This document shows, piece by piece, positions 8,044 to 16,599 of a stretch of DNA of 64,000 nucleotides. This DNA is from Oscillospiraceae bacterium (GTDB lineage Bacteria > Bacillota > Clostridia > Oscillospirales > Oscillospiraceae). The stretch covers positions 18,840-82,839 of the forward strand of contig CAKASQ030000008.1 of the NCBI GenBank assembly GCA_916988195.3, written 5' to 3'. Each line of letters starts with the position of its first letter. The first letter of the stretch is position 1. The notes beneath the pieces were generated by a model, which was given only the letters and a program-made list of their open reading frames with translations, was not told the DNA's origin and did not search any database. A program made the translations under genes and the position numbers.

Positions 8044-9105
8044 ATGGCCAAACTGGAAACCATCAACGCAGAAGATCTGCAAAATCGGACGTATGAACCA
8101 ACGCCGTTTCTCGTCGACGAACTCATTCCGAAGGGCTTGCACATCCTCGCGGGTGCACCGAAAATCGGCAAGTCTTGGCTGGCTTTGTGGCTTTGCTTAT
8201 GCGTTGCGCAGGGGCAGCCGCTCTGGAATTTCGCAACAACCCAAGGCGAAGTTTTGTATCTCAGCCTTGAAGATTCGTTCCAGCGTATTCAGACACGGCT
8301 CTTTGACCTGACCGAGGACGCACCGCCGACGCTGCATTTTGCGATCATGGCCGACACGCTCAAGCACGGGTTGGAGCAGCAGATCGAGAAGTTTTTGACG
8401 GAGCATCCGACCACAAAGCTTGTTGTGATCGATACATTACAGCGTGTCCGCAGCGCGGGCAGTGACAGCAATTTGTACGCAAATGACTATCAGGAGATCG
8501 GCTTGCTCAAGAAACTTGCGGACAAGCGGCACATTGCAATCCTCTTGATTCACCATCTGCGGAAGCTCCACGATGACGATCCGATGAACATGATCTCTGG
8601 CTCGACGGGCTTAAGCGGCGCGGCAGATTCAACCTTCGTCCTGCAAAAAAGTTCACGCCTTGCCAACATTGCATCCCTGCATTGCACGGGTCGGGACATC
8701 GCAGATCGCACATTAAAACTCGAATTTGGCGAGGAAGATCACGTCTGGAAACTGCTTGAGGACAGCAAAACTTGCAGCACGACTTCTAAGATTTCGATGC
8801 TTCAGATTGAAATTCTTCTCTCTGAGCTTCTGCAAAAAGAGTCTGAAATCAGCGCCCCTGCAAAAGCGTTGTTGGAAAAGATCGACCCTGCCGGAAGCGA
8901 GGGCTGGACGCCGAACAGCTTCTCGCATCAAATCCGAAAAAGCGTTGATACTCTAAGGCAAAACGGCATTTTAGTCTCGTTTCGAAAGAGCAACGGAGAA
9001 CGCCTGATCTGCCTGAAAAGGGTCGATGGTGCCGATCTTCCCACCGTGGAAAAAATCGCCCCTATCGACCCTGCGGGTGTGTCGAGCACCCGCAGCGCGC
9101 CGTGA
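8044..9105 (+). CDS. RepA-like AAA ATPase/helicase of the mobile element
   Basis: 353 residues. The Walker A GAPKIGKSW near residue 39 is preceded by the characteristic ELIPKGLHILAG segment. LVVIDTLQRV near residue 130 is Walker B, and LLIHHLRK near residue 170 plus GSTGLSGAAD near residue 185 complete a RecA/DnaB-like (AAA_25, RSF1010 RepA) core. The C-terminal ~100 residues look like a winged-helix DNA-binding domain. Such proteins are common in mobilizable elements and are thought to aid element replication. An AAAGGAAG ribosome site supports the start. Confidence 0.85.
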   Translation: MAKLETINAEDLQNRTYEPTPFLVDELIPKGLHILAGAPKIGKSWLALWLCLCVAQGQPLWNFATTQGEVLYLSLEDSFQRIQTRLFDLTEDAPPTLHFAIMADTLKHGLEQQIEKFLTEHPTTKLVVIDTLQRVRSAGSDSNLYANDYQEIGLLKKLADKRHIAILLIHHLRKLHDDDPMNMISGSTGLSGAADSTFVLQKSSRLANIASLHCTGRDIADRTLKLEFGEEDHVWKLLEDSKTCSTTSKISMLQIEILLSELLQKESEISAPAKALLEKIDPAGSEGWTPNSFSHQIRKSVDTLRQNGILVSFRKSNGERLICLKRVDGADLPTVEKIAPIDPAGVSSTRSAP

Positions 9106-9233
9106 GGCGCGTGTCGCCGCTGTGTGCGGCTTTCCGAGCAGGCTGCGAGTGTGCGCGCGGGTGTGCCATACAGCCCCACGTTGCGCCGACGTGCGGGCAA
9201 CGCGGAAAAACGCGGGTTCAAAGCGCAGAGAAG

Positions 9234-9322
9234 CCCCGCCGCGGCGGGGAAAATCCTCCCGTTCGGGAGGAGCCGGCATCGCATTTGGCTAGTCGCCGGT
9301 CCACCGGCTCCCTGCCAAATGC
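9234..9322. other. Candidate origin of transfer (oriT)
   Basis: The gene-free gap of 264 nt between the ATPase and mobC holds three clustered inverted repeats. These are a 16-nt palindrome at 9234-9249 (CCCCGCC..GGCGGGG), an 18-nt hairpin at 9254-9271 (TCCTCCCG..CGGGAGGA), and a nested double stem at 9281-9322. In the last, GCATTTGGC pairs with GCCAAATGC around an inner GCCGGT/ACCGGC pair. Dense inverted repeats directly upstream of mobC and relaxase are the usual setting of oriT. The nick site is not identified. Confidence 0.6.
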
Positions 9323-9369
9323 CTCAAATCGGGCAGAAGCCCGTGCCCACTTTTACGAACGGAGGAAAC

Positions 9370-9702
9370 ATGAAAAAAGACAAACAATTCAGCATTCGGA
9401 TCTCAGAACAGGATTTGGAAACGATACGCAGAAAAGCGGCGCAAGCGCACATGACCCAGAGCGATTATGTGACTGCATGCTGTCTCAGAAAACGGATTGT
9501 GATTCTGGACGGACTGAAAGAAGTCCTGCGGCAGCAAAAAGCCATCGGCAACAATCTCAACCAGCTGGCTGTGCTGGCAAACATGGGCAAGGTTCAGTTC
9601 GCAAATCTGGATGCAGCTACGCAGGCGTTCGCCAAGATCAACACTGCCCTGCGGGAGTTGCAGGAGGGAGGTGCAGTGAAATCGCAATCGTCCATTTCGT
9701 GA
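9370..9702 (+). CDS. mobC: MobC-type relaxosome accessory protein
   Basis: 110 residues from an ATG 5 nt after GGAGG. A ribbon-helix-helix-like N-terminus (FSIRISEQDLETIRRKA) is followed by the MTQSDYV turn and a helical C-terminus with IGNNLNQLA, the hallmark of plasmid mobilization MobC proteins. It is expected to bind oriT and help the relaxase load and nick. Its last codons overlap the first codons of the relaxase reading frame, as is usual for this gene pair. Confidence 0.88.
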   Translation: MKKDKQFSIRISEQDLETIRRKAAQAHMTQSDYVTACCLRKRIVILDGLKEVLRQQKAIGNNLNQLAVLANMGKVQFANLDAATQAFAKINTALRELQEGGAVKSQSSIS

Positions 9703-10316
9703 ACTATAAAAAGGGGACGCAGACGCGCGGCTGCATGAAAAGTGTCATGCGCTACGTTTCCCAACTCAGCAAGACGCTCTGGGAAGGACAGCAGCTCATC
9801 AGCGGCATCGGCTGTCAGCCGGAAACCGCGTTCGACGAATTCCTGAGTACGAAGCTGCTGCACCGCAAGGATGGCGGCGTGATGTTTTACCACATGGTAC
9901 AGAGTTTTCCAAAAGGTGCAGACGTCGACCCGCGCACGGCGCACGAAGCAGCTCGGCGGTTGGCAGGATATTTTGAAGGTTGCGAGGTGCTGGTCTGCAC
10001 CCACGTTGACCGTGAACACATTCACTCCCACTGTATCATCAACAGCGTGAATTTTGAAACCGGTAAAAAAGTACATATGGCGGATGCGCAGATTCAGGCG
10101 CTGCGCGTTTGCAATGACCAGATCTGCGAAGAATTGGGGATGCCGAAATTCCAGAGAGATGAGCAGCGGCAGTCGCGTGGAATGTCCAATGCGGAATACT
10201 ACACGGCGCTCAAGGGCGAGAGCTGGAAGTTTGAGCTGATGCGCGTGATCGACGATTGTATGCGCTATGCCGGGAACAGGGAAGAATTTCTGGCGCTGCT
10301 TCGGGCAGAGGGCTAG
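9681..10316 (+). pseudogene. Relaxase (MobA/VirD2-like), C-terminally truncated
   Basis: About 212 residues remain of a family that is normally well over 400. The N-terminal FVNYKKGTQTRG, the HMVQSFPKG strand and the metal-binding HVDREHIHSHCIINS (three His) are intact, so the nicking domain is recognisable. The frame then ends at REEFLALLRAEG-stop, just where family members continue. Homology-type sequence begins at ATCGCAATCGTC (9681), where relatives have ATG, so the start is ATC or the in-frame GTG at 9699. A likely C-terminal remnant lies 6.2 kb downstream at 16478-16588, beyond the defence genes. Confidence 0.75.
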
Positions 10317-10375
10317 CCTGAACCGCACTCGGTAATTTGGAAAGCAGCAACTGTGCGGCAGTCTTGCTGTTTATA

Positions 10376-10417
10376 GAATTCACACACAAGCAAGTCTGAA
10401 TTATGTGTGAATTTTTT
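10376..10417 (+). terminator. Terminator-like hairpin between relaxase fragment and abiE
   Basis: GAATTCACAC pairs with GTGTGAATT, followed by TTTTT. The arms also resemble the TGTGTGCGAATTTT repeat near 10471, so the sequence may double as an AbiEi operator. Confidence 0.55.
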
Positions 10418-10418
10418 G

Positions 10419-10447
10419 TTGCAATTATCTGCAATTCATGATAAAAT
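10419..10447 (+). promoter_or_regulatory. Promoter of abiEi-abiEii operon
   Basis: TTGCAA and TAAAAT are separated by exactly 17 nt, 59 nt before the abiEi start. GTGTG(CG)AATTTT repeats flank it, consistent with negative autoregulation by AbiEi, which is known to bind repeats in its own promoter. Confidence 0.65.
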
Positions 10448-10505
10448 TCAAGCACAGATAAAATATATTTGTGTGCGAATTTTAATTAAGAGGGTCGGTG
10501 ATTGC

Positions 10506-11111
10506 ATGGACAACCGGGAACTGGCGAAAGTGATTATTGTAAGCAGGGGTGGCGTTGCGAAATCTGCTGATTTTGTTGCCGCCGGAATCCGTGCAGTTGA
10601 TGTCGTGAATATGTGCAACGCCGGTTACCTCGAACGAGTACGCCACGGCTATTACAGCCTCACCGGGGAAAGTATTGTTTCTGAGGAGCAGCTTCTCGCA
10701 ACGCTTGTTCCGCAGGGGATTGTGTGCGCAGAATCAGCCCTCTTCTACTATGGATACAGTGATTTCGCACCACGCAAATGGTCCATAGCAGTGCCTCGTA
10801 CTATGTCCAGAGCAAAACTTGAAGTGGATGCGCTTGTTCTGCAGGCGTACTTTGTGCAGGATAACCTGTATGAACTGGGTAAAACCACAGGGCGCTTTCA
10901 GGGCGTTGAATTGCCTGTTTATGACCGGGAAAGAACTATTTGCGACTGCTTCAAATATCGTTCCCGGCTGGACAACGAAATGTTCTCCAAGGCGTTGAAT
11001 GCTTACGCAAACGATACGAAGAAAAATCTGAACAACCTTTCTGCATACTCTAAAAAGCTGCGAGTTTATAAAAAAGTGACTGAACTGATGGAGGTGCTGC
11101 TCAATGCCTGA
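10506..11111 (+). CDS. abiEi: AbiEi-family antitoxin / autorepressor (type IV toxin-antitoxin)
   Basis: 201 residues. The N-terminal ~70 residues form a winged helix-turn-helix (RGGVAKSADFVAAGI, then the GYLERVRHGYYSL wing). The C-terminal part has the ESALFYYGYSD and WSIAVPR signatures of the AbiEi antitoxin domain, ending with the RTICDCFKYR helix. The start follows a GAGGGTCGGTG site; upstream in-frame codons are not preferred. It overlaps abiEii by 8 nt. The family represses its own operon and counters the AbiEii nucleotidyltransferase, giving phage abortive infection. Confidence 0.9.
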   Translation: MDNRELAKVIIVSRGGVAKSADFVAAGIRAVDVVNMCNAGYLERVRHGYYSLTGESIVSEEQLLATLVPQGIVCAESALFYYGYSDFAPRKWSIAVPRTMSRAKLEVDALVLQAYFVQDNLYELGKTTGRFQGVELPVYDRERTICDCFKYRSRLDNEMFSKALNAYANDTKKNLNNLSAYSKKLRVYKKVTELMEVLLNA

Positions 11112-12000
11112 TGTTGCAGCATCTGTACTGGCGAGATTGAAAAACAAAGCGAACGAAAGCGGAAGAACCTATCAACTTTGCCTGCAGCTTTTTTGCCAGG
11201 AGGAATTTCTGCGCCGATTGGAAGAATCCAAATATGCTGAAAATCTTGTACTTAAGGGCGGTTTGTTCATCTATACCATTACCGATTTTGACAGTCGTGT
11301 GACAATGGATATAGACTTTCTTCTCCGGAAAGTGCCAAACACACCGGAGCAGCTGAAAACTGTGCTGGAGGAAATTATTTCCGCTCCTACTGGAAATGAT
11401 TTTGTGACTTATGAAATTAAAAGTGTTGCGCCGATTGCTGTAGCGAAAAAATACGCAGGAATCGGTGCATCCCTCGTGGCTCGGATCAAGAACACAAAAA
11501 CACCGCTCAACATTGATTTTGGTGTAGGTGACGTTATCGTTCCAAAGTATGAAAAGAGGAAGATTCCTACGCAGCTTGAAGATTTTTCCGCTCCGGCGGT
11601 AAATACATACTCTCTTGAAACGACCATCGCAGAAAAAATCGATGCAATCCTCAATCTGATGGAATTCTCCAGCAGAATGAAGGACTATTACGATATTTAT
11701 TATCTGGCAAATAAATTTGACTTTGACGGCGTGTTGCTGACCGAAGCCATGAAAAAGACCTTTGCCAACCGTGACCACAGTTTTACCGTGAAGCAATTCG
11801 AGCAGGTGATGGCTTTCAACAGCGATGAAGCAATGCAGAAAAAGTGGAAAGCATTCTGCCGCAAAACCGATATAAAAACCGACGATTACAGTACTGTGCT
11901 TAAAACGATCAACGAATTTCTTTTTGAGCCGTTTGTTGCAGCTGTGGAAGGCAGAAACTATGTGAAACGCTGGTCGGTGTCAGAAAACAAATGGAGCTGA
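11104..12000 (+). CDS. abiEii: AbiEii-family nucleotidyltransferase toxin
   Basis: 298 residues. LVLKGGLFIY near residue 48 and MDIDFL near residue 65 form the GG...DxD nucleotidyltransferase active site. LNIDFGVGD near residue 135 supplies the third acidic residue, and the TTIAEKIDAIL and RMKDYYDIY motifs of the AbiEii/AbiGii family follow. All catalytic motifs are present, so the toxin looks intact. It is translationally coupled to abiEi. hsdM starts 30 nt downstream, so the two defence systems may be co-transcribed. Confidence 0.9.
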   Translation: MPDVAASVLARLKNKANESGRTYQLCLQLFCQEEFLRRLEESKYAENLVLKGGLFIYTITDFDSRVTMDIDFLLRKVPNTPEQLKTVLEEIISAPTGNDFVTYEIKSVAPIAVAKKYAGIGASLVARIKNTKTPLNIDFGVGDVIVPKYEKRKIPTQLEDFSAPAVNTYSLETTIAEKIDAILNLMEFSSRMKDYYDIYYLANKFDFDGVLLTEAMKKTFANRDHSFTVKQFEQVMAFNSDEAMQKKWKAFCRKTDIKTDDYSTVLKTINEFLFEPFVAAVEGRNYVKRWSVSENKWS

Positions 12001-12030
12001 TGCCGAAAAGATAAAGAAAGGTATATTTCA

Positions 12031-13635
12031 ATGGCCAAGAAGAAAGTGGAAGAAAAAATCAATCTGGACGCTATCCTGTTTAAATGCCGCGATATTCTGC
12101 GCAAGGCGCGCAACTCCGGATCGTTCTTTGAAAAACGCGATATGATGCTCACGCTGGTGTTTTTGCGTTTCATTGGTGAAAAATTTGAAGATGGCGTAGA
12201 GAACTTACGGCAGAATCTGATCAAAGAGGGACTTGACCCTGATGACGAAGCAATTAAAGCCGCGTTTTTGGATGACCCCACTTTTACGGACGGTACATAT
12301 AACCTGCCTGTGGATGCGCGCTGGTCAACGATCATCCAGACGCCTGCACCTAAGCTGAATGTCGCCCTTGATACTGCTCTGCATAGCATTGCTGCCAGCA
12401 GCAAACAGTTGAAGGGGTGTTTTGTGGAGGGCACGTTTACCACACGCAATCTCGCTCCCAACGATATCAAGCAGGTAGTCGATGAAGTCAATAAGATCAG
12501 TCACAGGGTCTTTGGCGAAGAGAAAGATCTGATCGGCCGCGTTTATGAGTATTTCCTGAAAGAATTTGCTGTCAACGCCACGAAAGAAGAGGGCGAATTC
12601 TACACCCCACACGATGTTGTGCAGCTGATCGCGACGATGATCGAGCCGTTTGACGGCACACTTTATGACCCCTGCTGCGGCTCTGGCGGTATGTTTGTCC
12701 AGAGTACCGATCTTATCCGGGAAAAGCGCGGTGATATCAGGAGAATCAATGTCTACGGTCAGGAAAAGGAAGCTGCAACCTACCGTCTGGCGAAGATGAA
12801 CCTGGCCCTGCGCGGCATCAGCCATAATCTCGGCGAAGAAAGCGACTCCACTTTTACGCACGATCTGTTCAAAGGTCTTTACTTCGACTACATCATGGCC
12901 AATCCGCCCTTCAATCTGAAAGGCTGGTACGACGAGAATCTGAAAAACGATTCCCGCTGGGTGGATTACCAGACGCCGCCGGAGAGCAACGCCAACTATG
13001 CATGGATCCTCCACATTCTTTCCCATTTGAAAGCGCTCAAGGGTGTTGCAGGATTCCTGCTGGCCAATGGCGCTTTGGGCGACAGCGATACGCTTGAGAT
13101 CCGAAAAAAGCTGATCCAGAATGATAAGGTCGAAGCCATTATCATTCTTCCACGCGAACTGTTTATCACCACGGATATCAGCGTCACCCTCTGGATCCTG
13201 AATCAGAATAAAAAGGGCGGAGCGTATCACGGCAGAATGCTGCGCAGCCGCGCGGGCGAAATCCTGTTCATAGATCTGCGCACTTGGACAGAAAATCCGG
13301 TTAAAAATGAGAGCAAAAAGAAAGTCCTTTTAAGCAGCGAACAGATTCAAAAAGCCGCCGACATTTTTCACACATGGCAATCCGAGGGAACCGACGGCGC
13401 AAATTATGCTGTGCCGGAGCTTTACCGCAGCGTCAGTAAGGACGAAATTGAAAAGCAGGGCTGGAGTCTTGTCCCCAGCAAGTATATCGAGTTTATCGAC
13501 CATGATCTGGAGATCGACTATGCCGCTGAAATGAGCCGTATTCAAAAAGAGATGCGCGAAGTTCTGAAGCAGGAAATGAAGTCCCAAAAGATGCTTGAAG
13601 ATGCCTTCAGGGGGATTGGGTATGACATTGAATAA
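12031..13635 (+). CDS. hsdM: Type I restriction-modification DNA adenine methyltransferase subunit M
   Basis: 534 residues, normal for HsdM. An N-terminal helical HsdM domain is followed by the N6-adenine methyltransferase core: DPCCGSGGMF near residue 213 (SAM binding) and MANPPFNLKGW near residue 289 (NPPF catalytic motif). The IGRVYEYFL and EFYTPHDV motifs upstream are classic for the family. With HsdS it should methylate adenines at the target. The stop overlaps hsdS by 14 nt. Confidence 0.95.
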   Translation: MAKKKVEEKINLDAILFKCRDILRKARNSGSFFEKRDMMLTLVFLRFIGEKFEDGVENLRQNLIKEGLDPDDEAIKAAFLDDPTFTDGTYNLPVDARWSTIIQTPAPKLNVALDTALHSIAASSKQLKGCFVEGTFTTRNLAPNDIKQVVDEVNKISHRVFGEEKDLIGRVYEYFLKEFAVNATKEEGEFYTPHDVVQLIATMIEPFDGTLYDPCCGSGGMFVQSTDLIREKRGDIRRINVYGQEKEAATYRLAKMNLALRGISHNLGEESDSTFTHDLFKGLYFDYIMANPPFNLKGWYDENLKNDSRWVDYQTPPESNANYAWILHILSHLKALKGVAGFLLANGALGDSDTLEIRKKLIQNDKVEAIIILPRELFITTDISVTLWILNQNKKGGAYHGRMLRSRAGEILFIDLRTWTENPVKNESKKKVLLSSEQIQKAADIFHTWQSEGTDGANYAVPELYRSVSKDEIEKQGWSLVPSKYIEFIDHDLEIDYAAEMSRIQKEMREVLKQEMKSQKMLEDAFRGIGYDIE

Positions 13636-14761
13636 GTACAAATTCGGTGATTTGATTGAACTCAATATTATAAAAAACGAAAGTTGCCTTTATGGAGAAG
13701 AAGATGCAATAGGTGTAAATATAGACAAAGTTATTTTGCCTATGAGGGGAAGTAACGACAGCAAAAATTACGATAAGTTTAATTTAGTCCCTCCAAAGCA
13801 TTTTGCATACAATCCACGAGGTAGCCGAAAGTTAGGCCTGGGATTTAATGATACAGAGAAGACCTATATTATCACTTTCAACGACAATGTCTTCAGAATT
13901 AAGGATTCGGCGCAAAATATAGTTTTAGATATATATCTTTTTATGTATCTGAGCAGAAAAGAGTGGGATAGACGTGCAGAATATATTTCTTGGGGCAGCT
14001 CAACAGAGGTTTTTGATTGGAACATTTTTTGCGACGAAGAAATAGAATTACCTAATTTATCTATACAGCGAAAGTATGTTGATATTTACAAAGCCATGGT
14101 CGCCAATCAGCAGAGCTATGAGCGCGGGTTGGAGGATTTGAAGCTAACCTTTGACGCGCTCATTGATAAAGTTAAGCATACCGCCCCTAAAAGGCCAACC
14201 CGTAAATTGTTGATTGAAGTCGATGAGCGAAACGAGGATGGTGCAGTTACAAGTGTGCAAGGTATAAATATATCGAAGCAGTTTATGCCGTCCATTGCAG
14301 ATATAACTGGGGTTAATCTTAAAAAATACAAACTTGTTCATAAAGGACAGTTCGCGTTTTCGGGTATGCAGACGGGGCGGGATGAGTGTATCAGAATTGC
14401 GCTTTACAACGAAGATATCCCGACCATCATTTCACCTGCATACACAGTTTTTGAAACTAAAGATGAGTCGGTTATTCCTGAATACATTATGATTTGGTTT
14501 TCTCGCGCGGAAACCGACCGACGGGGATGGTTTATGAGCGATTCCAGTATCCGTACCAACCTTGACCTTGATCGATTCTATGAGATAGAAGTACCGATTC
14601 CCGATGAGAAAATGCAACAAGCAATTGTAGATATTTATACTGTGTATACTTTGCGCAGGAATACCAACGAGCAGCTAAAGAAGCAAATCAAGGACATCTG
14701 CCCGATTTTGATTCGGGGATCGCTGGAAGACGGAGGTGAACCCAATGGCGAACCTGCATAA
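13622..14761 (+). CDS. hsdS: Type I restriction-modification specificity subunit S
   Basis: 379 residues from the ATG inside the end of hsdM. There are two target-recognition halves: residues 1-150, then a conserved helical spacer (QQSYERGLEDLKLTFDALIDKV), then residues 195-360, ending in a second helix. The first half, roughly 13630-14090, is conspicuously AT-rich with AT-ending codons compared with hsdM and hsdR, as expected for horizontally swapped target-recognition domains. Each half would recognise one part of a bipartite DNA site. It overlaps hsdR by 17 nt. Confidence 0.9.
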   Translation: MTLNKYKFGDLIELNIIKNESCLYGEEDAIGVNIDKVILPMRGSNDSKNYDKFNLVPPKHFAYNPRGSRKLGLGFNDTEKTYIITFNDNVFRIKDSAQNIVLDIYLFMYLSRKEWDRRAEYISWGSSTEVFDWNIFCDEEIELPNLSIQRKYVDIYKAMVANQQSYERGLEDLKLTFDALIDKVKHTAPKRPTRKLLIEVDERNEDGAVTSVQGINISKQFMPSIADITGVNLKKYKLVHKGQFAFSGMQTGRDECIRIALYNEDIPTIISPAYTVFETKDESVIPEYIMIWFSRAETDRRGWFMSDSSIRTNLDLDRFYEIEVPIPDEKMQQAIVDIYTVYTLRRNTNEQLKKQIKDICPILIRGSLEDGGEPNGEPA

Positions 14762-16574
14762 CTATCACGGACGCTACTGCGAGGCGGAATTTGAAAGCAC
14801 ATTTCTTTCCTATTTGGGGGAAGCGGGGTGGAGCTATCTGGCCGGAAGCAGCCTCCCGCGCGATTCCATGCGGGACGTGTTATACACTGATGACATGGAG
14901 TTTTTCCTGAACAGAACCAACCCGGATCTGACTGCGGATGAGATTCAGCAGATCATGGACACCGTGCGCCTTGCGGGTGCGGAAAGTGATTTTGCCACAC
15001 TGCATAAGGTGTACGACTGGATGGTGAACGGAATTCAATTCACCCCGCAGGCGGCTCTTCCCAGAATGGTCAATTTGATTGAGTTTGAGGATCCGGAGAA
15101 AAATGTCTTCCGCGCGGTTAATCAGTTCACCGTGGAATACACCAACAACGGGCAGACGCAGACCCGCCGCCCGGATATTCTTCTTTTTGTCAACGGAATG
15201 CCGCTGTGCATCATCGAGCTGAAGAACCCGGCGGATAAAAACGCGACGATTTACGATGCATGGGAACAGATCAATATCCGCTATTGGCGCGATATTCCGC
15301 ATCTGCTGCATTATTGCCCGCTGGCCTGCATTTCCGACGGTGTGAAAACGCGGCTCGGCACTGTCCGCGCACCCTATGAACACTTTTACGCGTGGCGCCG
15401 TGTGAATGACGGCGATGAAGTGTCACTTTTGCCGTTCGACGAGGTGCAGACCATGATACGGGGCGTGTACAGCCCGGTGCGGTTTCTTGAGATTTTCCGC
15501 GACTACATTTACTTCCAGGACAGAGCGTTCGACAGCGAGGAGCGGGAGATCGTCTGCCGCTATCCGCAGTTCTTTGCTGCTCGCCTGCTGAAGCAGAGCA
15601 TCATTCGATCTGTCGTAGAGAAAAGCGGCAAGGGCGGCACCTATTTCGGCGCCACAGGCTGCGGAAAGACCTACACGATGGCGTTCCTTGCCCGACAGCT
15701 TGCTCTGCGGTGTACCGGCATAAAGGAAATCGGCTCTCCGACGATCATTATGATCGTTGACCGCGACGATCTTCAGAAACAGGGATCGAAACTATTTACC
15801 AAGAGCAAGGATTTTTTGAATCTTGGTGAGGTACAGGTTGTCCGAAGCCGTAATGCCCTGCGGCAGGAGCTTGGTATGCGGGAAAGCGGCGGCTTTTATA
15901 TCTGCACGATCCAAAAATTCTGTGACCGTGAAGATGACAAAATCGGACTGATCAACAACCGTGCCAATATCATTTGTTTCTCTGACGAGGCACACAGAAC
16001 ACAGCTCGAACACGCAAACCGGATCAGGTTCAGCAAGGATACGGATGAAAATATGAAGGCGATGGTATCCAAGCCGTATGCAAAGGTTTTGAAAGAGGCA
16101 TTCCCACACGCAACCTTCGTCGGCTTTACGGGCACACCCATCGACCAGACCTATCAAACCTTCGGCGCGGAGATCGACCGTTATACGATGGATCAGGCTG
16201 TGGCCGACGGTATCACTGTGTCCATCAAATATCATCCTAGGATCGCCAAGGTCTTGCTTGATCAGGAAAAGGTCGAGCAAATCGAAGCGTACTACCAGAG
16301 ATGCTTTGACGATGGCGCAACGGCAGAGGATATTGAGACCAGCAAAACAGCCATGAGCTCCATGGAGATCATTTTGGGAGAGCCTTCCCGGTTGGAGCGC
16401 CTTGCCGTTGATATTCATGACCACTACGTTTCTGCCTGCGCCAACGACCCGGATAGAGTGCAAAAAGCGATGATCGTATGCCGCTGCATATTGACAGCAA
16501 GCGCCGCAAGAAGCTCCGGCAAAAGAAAACCGCCCTCGGCCACGCCGAGGACGATCATGAAGATTGGGATATGA
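14745..16574 (+). CDS. hsdR: Type I restriction subunit R, truncated after the first helicase domain
   Basis: About 609 codons, whereas HsdR is normally near 1000. The PD-(D/E)xK nuclease (RRPDILLF..CIIELK, about residues 145-165), Walker A GATGCGKTYT (about residue 305), DEAH-like SDEAH (about residue 412) and GFTGTP (about residue 463) are present. Sequence typical of HsdR stops at KAMIVC near 16480. The last ~30 codons read through unrelated DNA that encodes a conserved-looking peptide in another frame. Motifs IV-VI of the helicase and the HsdM-contacting C-terminus are missing, so translocation and restriction are probably lost. The ATG follows GGAGG. Confidence 0.88.
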   Translation: MANLHNYHGRYCEAEFESTFLSYLGEAGWSYLAGSSLPRDSMRDVLYTDDMEFFLNRTNPDLTADEIQQIMDTVRLAGAESDFATLHKVYDWMVNGIQFTPQAALPRMVNLIEFEDPEKNVFRAVNQFTVEYTNNGQTQTRRPDILLFVNGMPLCIIELKNPADKNATIYDAWEQINIRYWRDIPHLLHYCPLACISDGVKTRLGTVRAPYEHFYAWRRVNDGDEVSLLPFDEVQTMIRGVYSPVRFLEIFRDYIYFQDRAFDSEEREIVCRYPQFFAARLLKQSIIRSVVEKSGKGGTYFGATGCGKTYTMAFLARQLALRCTGIKEIGSPTIIMIVDRDDLQKQGSKLFTKSKDFLNLGEVQVVRSRNALRQELGMRESGGFYICTIQKFCDREDDKIGLINNRANIICFSDEAHRTQLEHANRIRFSKDTDENMKAMVSKPYAKVLKEAFPHATFVGFTGTPIDQTYQTFGAEIDRYTMDQAVADGITVSIKYHPRIAKVLLDQEKVEQIEAYYQRCFDDGATAEDIETSKTAMSSMEIILGEPSRLERLAVDIHDHYVSACANDPDRVQKAMIVCRCILTASAARSSGKRKPPSATPRTIMKIGI

Positions 16575-16588
16575 AACAGGAACTATGA
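16478..16588 (+). pseudogene. Probable C-terminal remnant of the element relaxase
   Basis: In the frame offset from hsdR, 36 codons read MPLHIDSKRRKKLRQKKT...GHAEDDHEDW...QEL and then stop, overlapping the next gene's upstream ATG. A basic RRKKLRQKK stretch followed by GHxxDDHE is how I recall relaxases of this element family ending, directly before the small protein that follows here. If correct, the AbiE-Hsd cargo lies inside the relaxase gene. The assignment rests on memory of the family and gene order. Confidence 0.45.
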
Positions 16589-16599
16589 AAGGAACGCCT

